Below are positions 21,086-32,643 of a stretch of 64,000 nucleotides of DNA, piece by piece. The notes under the pieces were generated by a model that was not told the DNA's origin, ran no database searches, and worked only from the letters and a program-made list of their open reading frames with translations. Within the stretch, counting starts at the first letter, position 1. Every line of letters starts with the position of its first letter. This stretch comes from Akebia trifoliata (lineage: Eukaryota > Streptophyta > Magnoliopsida > Ranunculales > Lardizabalaceae). The translations under genes and the position numbers were made by a program. The stretch lies in contig JADQWC010000526.1 in assembly GCA_017979445.1 (NCBI GenBank), forward strand, positions 496,001 to 560,000, in the 5' to 3' direction.

Positions 21086-21654
21086 AATAATAAAGCACTA
21101 CTTTAATACTAATATCTTTCAGTCGCCAAGCTTTAGTACAAATTTCAAATATTGACTTTCTATGTTTATCGCGCCGCTACCGTTGACCATGGCGCTACGG
21201 TATAATTTTCCTCAATTGACTTGAATTTTTGTCCATGATCTTATTTTGGATCTTAGATCACAGTAATAACTTCAGATTTTTGTGATTCGCCTTAAACTTT
21301 GTGAATATTTTTCCCTAATTACTTAGAATTCTACTCAAACCTTACCAAGTGTCTGCTTCAAGATATGTGCTGATGGTGAAAATTAATGGTCTAGACTAAA
21401 ACCAATTTTTCTCCGTCCACAGGAACCTACAGATTTTATTCTCATCTTATTTTCTAGTATTTTATGTTTCCAATTTAGGAGAATGTTGGTTGGATGAAAA
21501 TTTGAAGTTTCTCCCTTTTTTTTGGTTTATGCGCGATAAGCTTTCTGTGAGTATGTGAGCAGCAAAACTACCCTGCCTTCTATTTTGTGTTTTAAAAAAT
21601 ATTCATTTGGCAACCCTAGCAAACTATTTTGTTCTTATTACAAATGACTCCATC

Positions 21655-22090
21655 AAGGTTTTAACTGGTTTTCAAAGAAGCCTTACTTTATGAAGTTCGT
21701 TGCCTACCAAACCTTACTTCAACATGTTTGTTATCCAACAAACCTTGGAGTGGGTCCTCATGAATAAATTAAAATTGATGGGGGGGATTTTGTTGTTGAA
21801 TGTATTTGGAGTGCACCTTAATCACATCAATTTATGCCATCCATTGTCAACTCCTCTGATCAAGCTAAAAAAAAGGATATAAATAATTTTCTAAATTTTT
21901 CTATGAGATTTATGACATTGCATTACTAACTCAACAATTCACGTGGGTCCCAAGACCATTGTAAGATAGGAAATCTTATTATGTTAGTCATGGTAGCTTC
22001 ATTCATAAAGTAAGGTTTACCCAATAACAAGCTTGATAAAGCAAAATAGATTTTTGTAATAAAAATTGAAATAGATTGATTTGCTTAGTA
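21655..22090. other. Relic homologous to the first intron/flank of the NLR pseudogene unit
   Basis: CCTTACTTTATGAAGTT and TTTGTTATCCAACAAACCTT match 46455-46520. GTGGGTCCCAAGACC, TTCATAAAGTAA and TTTTGTAATAAAA match 52405-52540. The two matches are continuous here but split by the Copia element at 46721-52246 in the partner. This is a piece of another NLR unit without its gene body. Confidence 0.6.
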
Positions 22091-22755
22091 AATCTCTTTT
22101 TTTTTTTTCGTTTGTTTTATTTTTATTTTGAATTTTAAGATTTTAATTCTCAATTTCTTTTACTTGATTAGTTTGATGGATTAATTAATTGCCAAAAATT
22201 TATTAAAACGTCCTCGGATTTGTTCTTGATTAGCGATGGCTTAAAATCGATTGATACAAATATTTTCAAAAAACTTAAATTTATCTCAGAATTTTCATTT
22301 CTAGATCTCGAAGTTACGTTTTCCTAACAGATCAATGTCTCTAAGTATAAGTTGAGCGTGAGCATTATTTTGGTCATTTTGTCAATTTTTGTTAATTATG
22401 GCGAGAGACTTTTTTTAATCCTAACACGATTATCCCAAGGTCCCACTTTCTTAGTGTTAATGCGAGATCTCTAAGGTCATCGAAATATATAGTGATCCTA
22501 AGTGTGTATAATTTCTAAGTTGGTATGGTAGAGAAAGAAGGAAAGAAACCAAAGAGGACTCTGAGCAAGAACTCAGATAAAAAATGCAAGGCAATCCGGG
22601 AAGCTGAAATGAAATGGGAGGAGATCTTATGATCTCTCAAAATTTATTTTACGCTCATTATTAAGAATCCATAACAACTAAATGACGGGTTGTCGGATAA
22701 GCAGATGTAAAATAGGATGTCTACAACTAACAAAATGATCAAATGATCGTTGGCA

Positions 22756-23000
22756 CACACCATGAAAAATGGCCATATTCAGCGAACAAAGACGACAAAT
22801 TTTTCATTATCGATTTTTTTTTTTAACAGGCCGAAACCCTTAAATTAGTGGAGGATAGGAGAAATTTCATGGTTTTAAGCAAACGAGTTGGGGAACATAA
22901 ATTTTGTTGATAGTCATGGATTGTCGAAATTCAATTTCTAAAATTCGTGGGCCTTGGCCCATTGAATTTTACTATCAAAATTTTTAATTTTCACATAGTG
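22756..23000. mobile_element. Non-autonomous CACTA-type element
   Basis: Left end CACACCATGAAAA and right end TTTTCACATAGTG (reverse CACTATGTGAAAA) are CACTA-type termini. The interior parallels the element at 7794-8066 (ATTTTTCATTATCGATTTTT, TTAAATTAGTGGAGGATAGG, GGCCTTGGCCCATTGAATTT). It is about 245 bp and non-coding. Confidence 0.75.
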
Positions 23001-23269
23001 GTAGGCACCACCCTCAATCCTTTTACCTTTCGTCGTTCAAAGCCAAAAAGGAGTTGAAGTGAAGCTTCTTGGTCAAAATCTTCATCTCGATCATCAGCAT
23101 CAAGGTTCATCTCGAGGCGTGGAAACCCAAAAAGCTCTCCACAAAAAACAACGCTTTCAACTTGGATTCATTAGTCATATAAATTGGAATAACAATAATT
23201 TTCATGGTTTATGATTTATAGATTACATACTATCTTGAATTTAAGGTAATACTGCTTAATGTTTCTATT

Positions 23270-23412
23270 AAGACATGTTAAGTGATCAAATCATCTACTG
23301 CCATGATATGTGAGCAGATGACGTACTACATTGTATTATCCCCATGTTTATCATTTGCTAATCTTGTTATACAGAAACATTACTTTAATTTGATTTTTGA
23401 CATGTGGTTGTG

Positions 23413-23459
<47 letters not shown>

Positions 23460-23520
23460 GTTTTAGTTGAGAGTTAAAGAACGGTTGTTATGCTAAAAAC
23501 TAGTTGTGCAGTTTTGTATC
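23270..23520 (+). pseudogene. 3'-end relic of a lost NLR unit
   Basis: GTATTATCCCCATGTTTATCA, a CT tract, then TTTTAGTTGAGAG...AAAGAACGGTTGTTA match the region just after the stop codon of the NLR pseudogene (56207-56350) and, partly, 18885-18935 after the intact NLR. No LRR coding sequence precedes it. It marks a third gene whose body has been removed. Confidence 0.6.
23413..23457. repeat. (CT)n microsatellite
   Basis: About 22 perfect CT units. A shorter tract stands at the equivalent place after the NLR pseudogene (56267-56300), so the repeat seed predates the duplication. Confidence 0.9.
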
Positions 23521-24596
23521 TTGAGAAAAAAAACATCTATGCTTCTAGCACATGCCACGTCAAGAGAGTATTTTGAGTATGCCACGTGTGGGAGTCCGAA
23601 AATCATTACTCTAACATTTCTTTAACCAGTTCAATGTTGTCTTCAACCTCGCATGGAAAACTTGTATTTTTTCTGCCTAAAATTTCTATCTACTTCATCA
23701 AAAGTCTCATTTTATTGTTGAGCTCATAGTCACATAATTTTCAAGAAAATTCTGAAAAATTCAATGTGAAGGGGGTCTTGAAGATATCAATAATCAACAA
23801 CTAAGCCAAAAGAAAAGTTGCTCATTTAAATAAAAAAAAACAATTTCTCAAAAGCTGGCAATTTTTATTATTTATTTATTTATCTATACCTACCTTGATT
23901 TTTTTTCCCCACCTATTCTCCATTTAAAATTTGCCAAATTTATCTGAAATTAATTGAATTATCGCCCGCTCAACTATATAATTGCCAAATCTATACTACA
24001 TGACCATGCTTGAGTTTTATATGTTGAAGGAGAAAGAAACTTGAGGTTAGAGAAAAATAAAGGGCTTTCAGCAAGAGGTGAAAATGTGGTAATGGGGTTT
24101 GTCATGGACTTGGAAAAACAACAAGAGATCCCAAATATTTGCTAGTAGCTACCGTAAGGCCATCAAAATTTTCATTGTCATTTTTTTTTCAAATTAATGG
24201 AGGATGCCCTTATGGGTAATGGGTAATGGGTTGATGGCATGATGGTTTAAGAATAATATTAGGAATAATAAGGAAATTCCTTACTCTCACTTAGTCTAAA
24301 ATTGAGGTAACAAATAAATACAAGGAAATATGAGAGAGACAATAAAGGATTAATTGTTTCTAAGAAGTTCAACACTAACAAAAGCATATTATATGAGGAC
24401 CTTTATTAAAGTGGAATAAAAAAATAGCCACCCATCCACTACCTCAAAAAAGTTAAAATTCGCTATTATTAAAGCGCTAAACTCGGCGGCCCAAGACCAA
24501 CGTCTATTTTTACCGACCCATTTAAGCCCATGAACAAATTTCGACAGCCTTGGCCGAACGAACCAACGAAAATTTCTTATAACGAAAAAACTCTTA
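23521..24596. other. Intergenic stretch with CACTA-type scraps
   Basis: No gene is seen. ATTTTCATTGTCATTTTTTTTT followed by AAATTAATGGAGGATG near 24170-24205 repeats the core of the 7794 and 22756 elements, and CCACTACCTCAAAAAAG near 24438 looks like a further CACTA-type end. These are degenerate remains. Confidence 0.4.
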
Positions 24597-24830
24597 CGCT
24601 GTGTTTGGATTGAGGGAAGGGGAGGGAAGGGAAGAGAAAATTTGCAATTTTCTCTTCTTTTCTCCTGTTTGGATTGTTAAGTGAGGAGGGAAGAGCATAA
24701 AAATGGAGGGAAGGGAAGGGAAAAATGGTAAGATTTTGTTCCCCCCAAAATCGGAGTGACGAGGAGGGAAGGGAAGAGAACATATTTTCTATTCCAAAAT
24801 TGCCCTCACTCTTTTATAAAATTTCCAAAA
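24597..24830. repeat. GA-rich interspersed repeat starting TGTGTTTGGATTGAG
   Basis: GTGTTTGGATTGAGGGAAGG, purine-rich blocks and a CTGTTTGGATTGTTAAGTG centre recur, inverted, at about 32140-32325 (CCCTCAATCCAAACACAACG) and, more diverged, at 41270-41560 (TTGGATTGTTAAGTGG, TTAATCCAAACACAGG). This is a small interspersed family. Ends and target duplications were not resolved. Confidence 0.55.
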
Positions 24831-24849
24831 GAAATAGATATTGACAGGT

Positions 24850-25517
24850 CGTTTATTACTACTTACACCCCAAACACAATCAAATTGCAGAAACCCTACA
24901 TGCTAATCTTCTTCTTCAAGATCGAATCAGACCTACTGAGAGAGGAACGAGGGTTCTCATCGATCACATCAAGGTAATCGATCTCTCTCTTTCTTTCTTG
25001 ATTTTGATTTAACAGAGATTGATCGATCGATCGGTTCGTCCATGTTTCCATTAAAGATATATCGATCGATTCTCTCTTTTGATGGATTGTTTGTAACATC
25101 TAGGGTTTGGATTGAGCTTTCCCCTTTTTCATTTTAATCTTTTTTCGATTCCCAGAGATTAGGTGTTATCTCATTCGAAGTTGTTTTCGGACAAAAATTC
25201 TTACTTTAGTTTCAGATTCGTGTTTCGAACACTTCTGAAACTCAATCTTCAAATCATCTATGAATGATTTGAAGATTATTGTCTCAGACTTCAAATAACA
25301 ATTTCTATTTTTTTCCTGATTAGCTAATCTCAAGGAAATTTTTAGTTTTCTTTTCTCTCGTTTCCATTGATTTGGACCAAAGATGCCGCTTGGACAGAGA
25401 ATAGGAGATAAAAGCGACTCACGGTACTGTGGTACAGAGATTGATTTTGACGATGACATGCCTCAGGTTTTGGATTTCAATCTCTCTGGTGGATTTGACT
25501 TCATTGTGTCTCCCTTG
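24850..25517 (+). pseudogene. PRMT5: PRMT5 5' UTR and first coding exon (gene fragment)
   Basis: The coding start at 25383 gives MPLGQRIGDKSDSRYCGTE, then DMPQVLDFNLSGGFDFIVSP, and stops at a GTCAGT donor after 45 codons in phase 0. This matches the N terminus of plant protein arginine methyltransferase 5 (type II, symmetric dimethylation of histones and splicing factors). A leader exon ending near ATCACATCAAG with donor GTAATC (24974) and an intron lie upstream, so the promoter end of the gene seems to be present. No downstream catalytic exon is found before a LINE, so this is a fragment that cannot make active enzyme. Confidence 0.7.
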
Positions 25518-26193
25518 GTCAGTAATTTCTATTTTAGCACTTTTTGTTCCAGTGTGAAATTGTTTACGATTTCTTTGATTCTGTGGTTTACTATTAGATG
25601 TTTCTTCTTGTTCATTGTGTCCATGAATTTGCTATAAAAAAGGGTTGAATTAAATGATTTCAAGGATTTGTTAGAATCTGAGTGTGGTTTACTATTAGAT
25701 GTTTCTTGTTAAAATTTATTTTGAAGGGTTGAATTACTATAGAAAATGATTATGGGTTATGCATTTTCTCTTGTTTCATTGCTTGAAGTCTCATTGTCAA
25801 CTCTCTCTCACTCTCAATCAATGTCTGAATGTTTTTTTGTTACCATGTTTAAGATATATTTGGCATTTTCTTTTGATAAGCATTTTGTTACTTGAAGAAA
25901 GGGGGGATCGGGATGACCAGCCTGATCTAGAAAATAAGGAAAAGAAACAGAATATCATGGTAAAACACAAGGCAAAAAATATTAGAACATCAGTCATAGG
26001 ACTTGGTATACCCTCCTTCCCTCTCAATGCATGAATGGATGTTGTTTTTACCATATTTAAGTTATATCTGGACCTTTTTTTGAAAGTAAAATTTTCATTA
26101 TGAGAAAAACAAGGGGTTTGAGATGACCGACACGATACAAAAAATTAGGAAAAGAAACATAATGCAGAGGGGAAAACTAGAAGAAAAAAGTAT

Positions 26194-27897
26194 AAGAGCA
26201 TCAAGGGACTTGCATGCTATCATTGGTGTTCCTTGATCATTCGAGAGATCAAGTGAGGGTGCTACGAGTTTTATTATGTTGCTTTGAGGCTATGTCTGGT
26301 TTACATATCAATTTGCAGAAGAGTAAGCTTTTTGGGGTTGGAGTGGTGAACGATATTCATTTGATGGCTGCCATTTTGGGCTGTGGGTATGACTCTTTAC
26401 CCACGTCTTATTTGGGCTTACCATTGAGAGCACCATACAACAGTATCAAAATCTGGGAAGGAGTGATTGAGAGATTGGAGAAAAGGCTAAGCACGTGGAA
26501 AGCCAAGTACTTGTCTAAAGGAGGGAAAGTGACACTGATTAAGAGCACCATGACGAGTATCCCGGTTTATTTTCTCTCTTTGTTCACGCTTCCGAGGTCT
26601 ATTGAAATTAAGTTGGAAAGGCTTATGAGAAATTTCTTGTGGAACGATAGGAATGGTAAGAGGAAGTATCACCTAGTCAATTGAAAGGTTATCTGCATGC
26701 CCAAGAAGAACGGGGGGTTGGGGATTAGGGGACTTAGATTAGCTAATAGAGCGCTTTTAGGGAAGTGGCTTTGGAGGTTTGGGGAGGAAAGGGGTAGATT
26801 GTGGAGGAGAGTTATTACGGCCAAGTACAGAGATAAGAGACTAGGTTGGTTTAGTGGCGAGGCTAATAACTCGTATGGGTGTAGCGTTTGGAAGGGGATT
26901 CTCAAAGTGAGGGAGGAGTTTGAGAAAGGGATTAGATTCAAAGCGGGTATAGGAGACAAGGTTAGATTCTGGAAGGATAACTGGTGTGGCATTTCACCTC
27001 TAGCAGTCCAATTTCCGTCATTGTACACTTGTTCACTGAGAAAGAATTGCTCGATCCAGCAGTGTTTGATTCGAAATGACTGCAGCTCTACTTGGGATTT
27101 GGGGTTCAGGCGAAATTTTAATGATTGGGAATTAACAAACGTGACATCTTTCCTTGATCTCCTACATTCTTATCTTCTTGATGAAAGTGTACAGGACAGG
27201 TGGGAATGGACGAGGGCCAAGGATTTGAGATTCTCTGTTAGATCCTTCTACAAGTGGCTCAACCCTTTTACAGATCGACATTTCCTCGGGTCCATTATGT
27301 GGTCCAACTCAGTTCCCTCTAAAATTTCTTTCTTTGTTTGGCTGGCTTTCCTTGGGAAAATTTTTACAATGGACAATTTGATTACTCGGGGTTGGATTAC
27401 TCCTAACTGTTGCCCCCTCTGTATGAAGGATGGGAGTCTGTCGACCATATCTTAATCCATTGCCCCTTCACTTATAATATTTGGTCAATTTTCCTTGGTT
27501 TGTTTCGCATACAGTGGGTCTTTCCTCGTAAGTTTTCCTCATTGTTAGAGGGGTGGGCTAGTAAGGTTTTTTCTTTAAGAGAAAGATATCTTTGGGTTAT
27601 TCTTCCTTCGGCTATTGCTTGGGGGTGTGGAACGAGAGAAATAACAGGGTGTTCAATAATAAGATGAGGAGCTCTCATGCCAGTTTTATGGAGATATTGG
27701 GCCTCATGTATCTTTGGTCGAAACAGAGTACAGAGTTCACAGGGACTACTTTTGATGACTTTGTTTTTAGATGGAACTCCTTATGTAATCACTGATGTAT
27801 TAGCTTTCATTTCTTTTTCTTTTTTGGAGGCTCCCTCGGCCTCCTTGTTCTGTGTTTTCCCTCTTATCATCAATATATTATACTTTTAAAAAAAAAA
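26194..27897 (+). mobile_element. 5'-truncated LINE with poly-A tail
   Basis: The L1-type reverse-transcriptase C-terminal part reads SGLHINLQKSKLFGVG, SYLGLPLRA, STWKAKYLSKGGKVTLIKS, then, after an in-frame TGA near 26682, KKNGGLGIRGL. Next come the zf-RVT region (WSNSVPSKISFFVWLA, CCPLC) and, after a frameshift near 27440, VDHILIHCPF. A poly-A (27888-27897) ends it. AAAAAAGTAT precedes the 5' end and follows within the A-run, a possible target duplication. It has landed between fragments of host genes. Confidence 0.85.
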
Positions 27898-28924
27898 GTA
27901 TTATCATAGTAGGAGGAAACATGATGTTTCCTTGTGGATCACTGATAGCTATAGAGACAGCTTGAAGACCTCATGTGTCTAATCTTTTGAAGACTCCATA
28001 TTGGAGAGAGCATGTGGATTGCCTTTGGATCAAGGATGATTTATTGGATAAATTAGAATGGCCAACACATGACCATAATGTCAGAATGCTTATGATTTAT
28101 TTAATTTTCTGTTTTGGACTTTTCTTTATATTTTTGATCTTATTTTCATAGTTAGTAGCCCATGGTCTTAGTATAGATGTTTGGGGTAGCTTGGTAACTT
28201 TAGTATATTTTTTTTTTATTAAGTTTACATGGGTTGAAAATTTATGAAAGATTAAGTTACGAAAATTAGAGTATTTTGTAATTTATCTTTAAGTTAAGGG
28301 ACCTTAGGCATTTTGCTCTTTAAGATTTTTTTTAGTATTTAAATACATCTTTAAATTATTTTAGATGAATTTTAAAATAAAATTTATAAAATTTTCTGGT
28401 TTCTTTACTTGCATGTTGGCGCTTTTTAACCTGGTGAGTAAGATACATCAATCTCCTCTAATTACTTCGTGGTGTACAACTATTATTTTCTTCTTTTTCT
28501 TCATCTTTCATTTTTTTTTCTTTTAATTTTTCTGCTTCTAAACACTAAATCAGTCCCAACTAACATCCTTTAGAGTCCCTACACCTATTTGAACCTATCA
28601 AATCCTCTCCCAAGTCATACATCTTGTCGCCCAGTCTAAACCAGTTCTAAAAATCCAGTCGAATCTACCTAAAGCAATCCCAAAATGATACATCGTCTTG
28701 AATTGATTGGTCATGCCCTTTTTCTTTTTACATAATGGAAGTGTCTTCAGTCTGTGAGAGGATCTGGTGGGTTTGAGTGTTCCTTGTATGTTGTCAGTTT
28801 TGCTTTTGTACCCTTATTCCGGTTGTTTATCTATGTATTTGTGTTTTGATTATTATTTTATTTTTACTGGTTGTATGTTATGGGAATGCCTTAGTTTTGA
28901 ATGGTTTTTGGTGGCTAATTAGCC

Positions 28925-29013
28925 AATCGCATATCAGCTGCATCTGCTGGTTCCAGCCATGCTTGCTGTCCTGTTTGTGTGAATGGTCAGTAAGCTCACC
29001 TATAGAACTCTGA
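28925..29013 (+). pseudogene. Possible PRMT5 C-terminal scrap
   Basis: The end of a short frame reads CEWSVSSPIEL and then stops. Plant PRMT5 carries YEWSVSSP close to its C terminus. The match is short, and the expected WVGL ending is missing. It is suggestive only because the PRMT5 first exon lies 3.4 kb upstream. Confidence 0.3.
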
Positions 29014-29602
29014 TGCTGGTATCTTGTGGTGGAAATGAAGCTTCTTTTTATTTTCACTCAAACGCCATCACCTACATTTGCAGCAGTGCTATATTGTCCT
29101 CAGATTATGCACCTAATGATCTTTAATTTTTAGAAGTTATTCTATCCAATGTTAAAAAGAAAATATAGAAGAAATTACTTAGCAATGCAAAGTATTTATA
29201 ACTCCTTAGTATGTATAGATAATGCCCGAGTGGTACTAAGTACAGGATTGTATTTGAAACTAAAAACAGGTACAATGATTAGGAGACCATTTCTGTTAAC
29301 GTATTTGTACTTACTAATCTACATATTTCTTTCATCAGGAGTTATTTTGTACAACAAGGTAATGCGTCTTTTTGTTTTTCTTTATGTGCCTGTGTCTTGC
29401 CAACATTCATTCCTAATATTCTGATATTCTGTATACCTTGAGTAGTCTTTTTATTTCTGAAATTGTGTAAACTTCCATTCTTTGATTGAACTTCCATTCA
29501 CTTAGGGCTTCAATCCAATATTTAGCGGGGCCTTCTATTTTACGTTCTAAAAGGGTTAGACCTAGGGTACATGGGCAACATAGGTTATGGGAAAGTTTGG
29601 AC

Positions 29603-30168
29603 TGGACTTAAAGGGATTTTAGGTAGGTTTTGAGGTCTAGAAAACTGGTTTGGGCAGAACCATAGGTGCTGTATTTTATGGGTACGGGTATAGCTTGAGA
29701 TTTGGAAAAGTTTGATGGGTTTTTTAGGTGGGAATTAATGGTTTGGCCAACACAAGGGGTGCTGTATTTTTAAGGCTTGCCTCAATGATATGAATTCTTA
29801 ATGAGAACCATTTGGTCAAAATGCTTATGTCAGATGGTAACTTGGTAGGAGTTCATAATTAAGTGGTTGGTAGGTTGGTTACTAGTGGACTTAAAGGGAT
29901 TTTAGGTAGGTTTTGAGGTCTAGAAAACTGGTTTGGGCAGAACCATAGGTGCTGTATTTTATGGGTACGGGTATAGCTTGAGATTTGGAAAAGTTTGATG
30001 GGTTTTTTAGGTGGGAATTAATGGTTTGGCCAGCACAAGGGGTGCTGTATTTTTAAGGCTTGCCTCAATGATATGAATTCTTAATGAGAACCATTTGGTC
30101 AAAATGCTTATGTCAGATGGTAACTTGGTAGGAGTTCATAATTAAGTGGTTGGTAGGTTGGTTACTAG
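29603..30168. repeat. Perfect tandem duplication of 283 bp
   Basis: TGGACTTAAAGGGATTTTAG starts at 29603 and again at 29886. The two 283-bp units run on identically to GGTTGGTTACTAG, with one base change noticed (CCAACACAAGG against CCAGCACAAGG). This is a very recent duplication, or possibly an assembly artefact. Confidence 0.93.
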
Positions 30169-30299
30169 TAAACCACTTGTTCTGTGTGAGCTCTCTTAGT
30201 TAGTATGCCATCTATGCGACTATGGCCAATTGCCTAAATCTCTCATTTTTTAGAGAGTTGAATTAAATGTTGCTGGCAAACTGACTTCTTTTTTTTCAG

Positions 30300-30393
30300 T
30301 GAGATGATAGAAGGTGTAGGTCATGAGTACTTGGAAGAGTTATTTGGCTGTTGCGAATCAGTGTTGGCTGAAAATGTTCTTCTAGCTCTACAG
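30300..30393 (+). pseudogene. Exon of a cyclopropane-fatty-acyl-phospholipid synthase-like gene
   Basis: After a TTTTTTTTCAG acceptor, the exon reads EMIEGVGHEYLEELFGCC then ESVLAENVLLALQ, and ends at a GTAACA donor. This matches plant CFA-synthase-like proteins (the methyltransferase part of the large amine-oxidase/CFA fusion proteins) at the EMIE.VGHE motif. The exon itself is open and its splice sites look intact. It is followed by a damaged final exon, and the rest of the gene is absent. Confidence 0.7.
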
Positions 30394-30629
30394 GTAACAT
30401 TATTTTGCTAGGAAGTTTTTTAATTATGGTTGCTCTTAATGCCATGCTACTTCATAGTTGGTGATGAATAGTTGTTGCAAGATAACTTTATTCTTGATAT
30501 CTTGAAGCCCGGCTGACATGGGACCTACTTGTCAACTAGTTGTTCAGTTATCATATATTGCATGTCATCTCAAAAAAATCTCTGTTTATCCTTAGATTCT
30601 GATATTGTGTTACTTCTTGGATTCCAGTA

Positions 30630-30745
30630 AAATACTTGCATTGGGATTCGATGAGAAGTTCATCAGGACATGGGAATATTATTGTCTATTGTGCAGCAGG
30701 TTTTAAAACACGTCGGAAATATTATTTTGTCAATGAACACACAAC
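30630..30745 (+). pseudogene. Damaged later exon of the same CFA-synthase-like gene
   Basis: It reads KILALGFDEKFIRTWEYY, then a frameshift, then CAAGFKT in another frame. This is the C-terminal region of plant CFA synthase-like proteins, where GFDEKFIRTWEYYFDYCAAG is expected. The exons that should lie between this and 30393 are missing. It is clearly a pseudogene. Confidence 0.7.
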
Positions 30746-30857
30746 TTTCAGGTCCATGAAAAAAAGCTGGTCTTACTGTCATCTTATAATTTTTTCTTCT
30801 TTTAATTTGATTGATGTGTGACTCATGATTATGGTCGTTTTCACATTATTTATGTAG

Positions 30858-30980
30858 GTGAAGAGGTTTGCATGCTTGTACACAAGCCAAGTTACCAACT
30901 TAAGCTTATACTCGCCCGACAATTACTACAGACCAAGCGAAGACTTCATGCCCCATGAATTCGATATACTCGCCATCTAA
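30858..30980 (+). other. Possible terminal exon of unknown origin
   Basis: After a TTTATGTAG acceptor there are 40 open codons (LYTSQVTNLSLYSPDNYYRP, then SEDFMPHEFDILAI) followed by a stop. The amino-acid composition looks protein-like, but I do not recognise a family. It may be another captured host exon. Confidence 0.3.
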
Positions 30981-31205
30981 CTTAACGGAAATGGTGATTG
31001 ATTGATTGATCTTTATAGTGAAAAATGTGGTGTCATGTAATAAATGTTTGTCAAATTGTCCTAGATCCATGTATCTTAACATGTAACTTGTGATTATAAA
31101 TCAAGTTCTTCACTTTGATTTCAGAATTGGAATTGATTTCACTTGGAAAATTCGAATTAATAAATTTCACTTGATCTTATCCTTTATCCAAATCACCCAA
31201 AATGA

Positions 31206-31680
31206 TCATTGAATAGACATTATTTTATGTTTCCTGGCAAAAATGTAAACCACAACACCAATTCGAGATCCAGGTGATAGAGGATCCGAGTGAATCTTCT
31301 GAACTTCAAACATCTTCCTCGCCTTTTTGAAGTAAATGGAATCAAAACACCTCTTCAGATGAGCCATCAAGAACATGACATCATTGTCTCCATTTAAGAA
31401 CAATCGAAGTGTATTAAGAAGAGCTTTGAAGAAGTAATCGTAGGAAACAACATCAGAACCTAAGATAACATCAAACACTTCTCCAATTGATCCCACATCT
31501 TTAACCTCTCCCCATATAAGAGATTTGACATTGACAATCACCCTTCAATCCAACTGCATTGGCATTTATGGTTGTATTGAATTGGAGGTTGTAAAGGATG
31601 TGAGGGAGATCGGTAAGAGTGACATTGGCATCGAGGATTGCTACAACATCAATGCCATAGTTGACTTTTTATTGCTTTCT
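31206..31680 (-). pseudogene. METTL21-like protein-lysine methyltransferase, C-terminal half
   Basis: The minus-strand frame 31541-31206 contains VFDVILGSDVVSYD, FLMAHLKRCFD and the terminal GSRIGVVVYIFARKHK. These are the post-SAM-site motifs (DxxLGSDVVY, GVVVY) of METTL21/EEF1AKMT-type methyltransferases. Upstream on the same strand (31541-31680) TDLPHILYNLQFN appears in a shifted frame, so there is a frameshift. The SAM-binding motif I and the N-terminal half are absent. Confidence 0.6.
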
Positions 31681-31699
31681 TCTCCTCAAGAGGTAAATT

Positions 31700-31915
31700 A
31701 GGGCTGGTTTGGTTCTTTAGTCGAAAAAACTCGAAAATTGGAAATGGGTGGGTTTTATCAATGTCAAGTTCACAACTTTTTATTTGAAAAAATGATGAAT
31801 TTGATAGTAATTAAAAAAGCATCGAGTTCGCCAGTAAACAAAAAGTGAACTTGTCAATAAATAGTAATGAGTTCGACGTTAAAAAAAATCCTTCTGCGAG
31901 GGTCCCTTAAGTAAT
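31700..31915. repeat. Interspersed repeat related to 58240-58740
   Basis: GGAAATGGGTGGGTTTTA and the pentamer-rich AAAAACTCGAAAATT region are the reverse complement of sequence near 58320-58345 (AAACCCACCCATTTTTAATT). GGGTCCCTTAAGTAATTTTTC at 31903 matches 58722 directly. This is probably one MITE-like family in different arrangements; ends were not resolved. Confidence 0.45.
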
Positions 31916-32139
31916 TTTTCCTAAATAAAGAAATTTACTATTAATTTTAAGTGCAATGGTTATTTGTAGACTATGAAGGGTATAATAGTCATTTGGACTA
32001 AAAATAATTTCTTAGTATGATATTTGGTTGAAAGATAAATATTTATCATATTCTTTACAAATGAGTTTAGGTATTTATATTTTGTATTATTGTACAAATA
32101 TAATTTTGTTCTTTAGACTATGAAGGGTATAATAGTCAT

Positions 32140-32325
32140 TAAACAAGAATAATTTCTCTTATCTTCTCTTATGAATCCTAACCAAACAGGAGAAACTTGA
32201 TTCTTTCTCTTCTTTTCTCTTTCAATCCAAACAGGGTGAAGAGAAACTAGTCTTCCCTTCCCTTCCCTTCCCTTCCCTTCCCTTAATGAGTTTCTCTTCC
32301 CTCTCCTTCCCTCAATCCAAACACA
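32140..32325. repeat. GA/CT-rich interspersed repeat, inverted relative to 24597
   Basis: The repeat ends in CCCTCAATCCAAACACAACG, the complement of the start of the 24.6-kb repeat, and carries five CCCTT units (32257-32284). No coding sequence is present. Confidence 0.55.
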
Positions 32326-32339
32326 ACGTTAACGTCTTT

Positions 32340-32643
32340 TAACATGCTTCCTTCTCTGCCGTTTCAGAGGAAAATCAGATCGAAAATAGTTGGAGAGAAA
32401 CTCACTCTCACTCACAGCTAACTTTCTCTCTTGATTTGGTTCGATCAAACTCACTCAAACGCACAGATAATTTCGAGAACACGGAGCGATCGTAAGTGAC
32501 GAACGATCTCACAGTCTCACTCACGTCCCTCAATCTCCCATTTCGGATCGATCGAGAGCACCGAACGAGATCAAGTAACAAAGCCCTACGAATTGAAGCT
32601 CACTCATCAGTGCCACCGATCAAAACCACTCAAGATCTCATCT
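32340..32643 (+). other. Candidate non-coding first exon with GTATGT donor
   Basis: A C/T- and A-rich leader-like segment (CACTCTCACTCACAGC and similar) ends at CAAGATCTCATCT with a GTATGT donor at 32644. A long intron-like AT/T-rich stretch follows up to the VPS13 exons. It could supply a promoter and 5' UTR for them, but this is inference. Confidence 0.35.
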
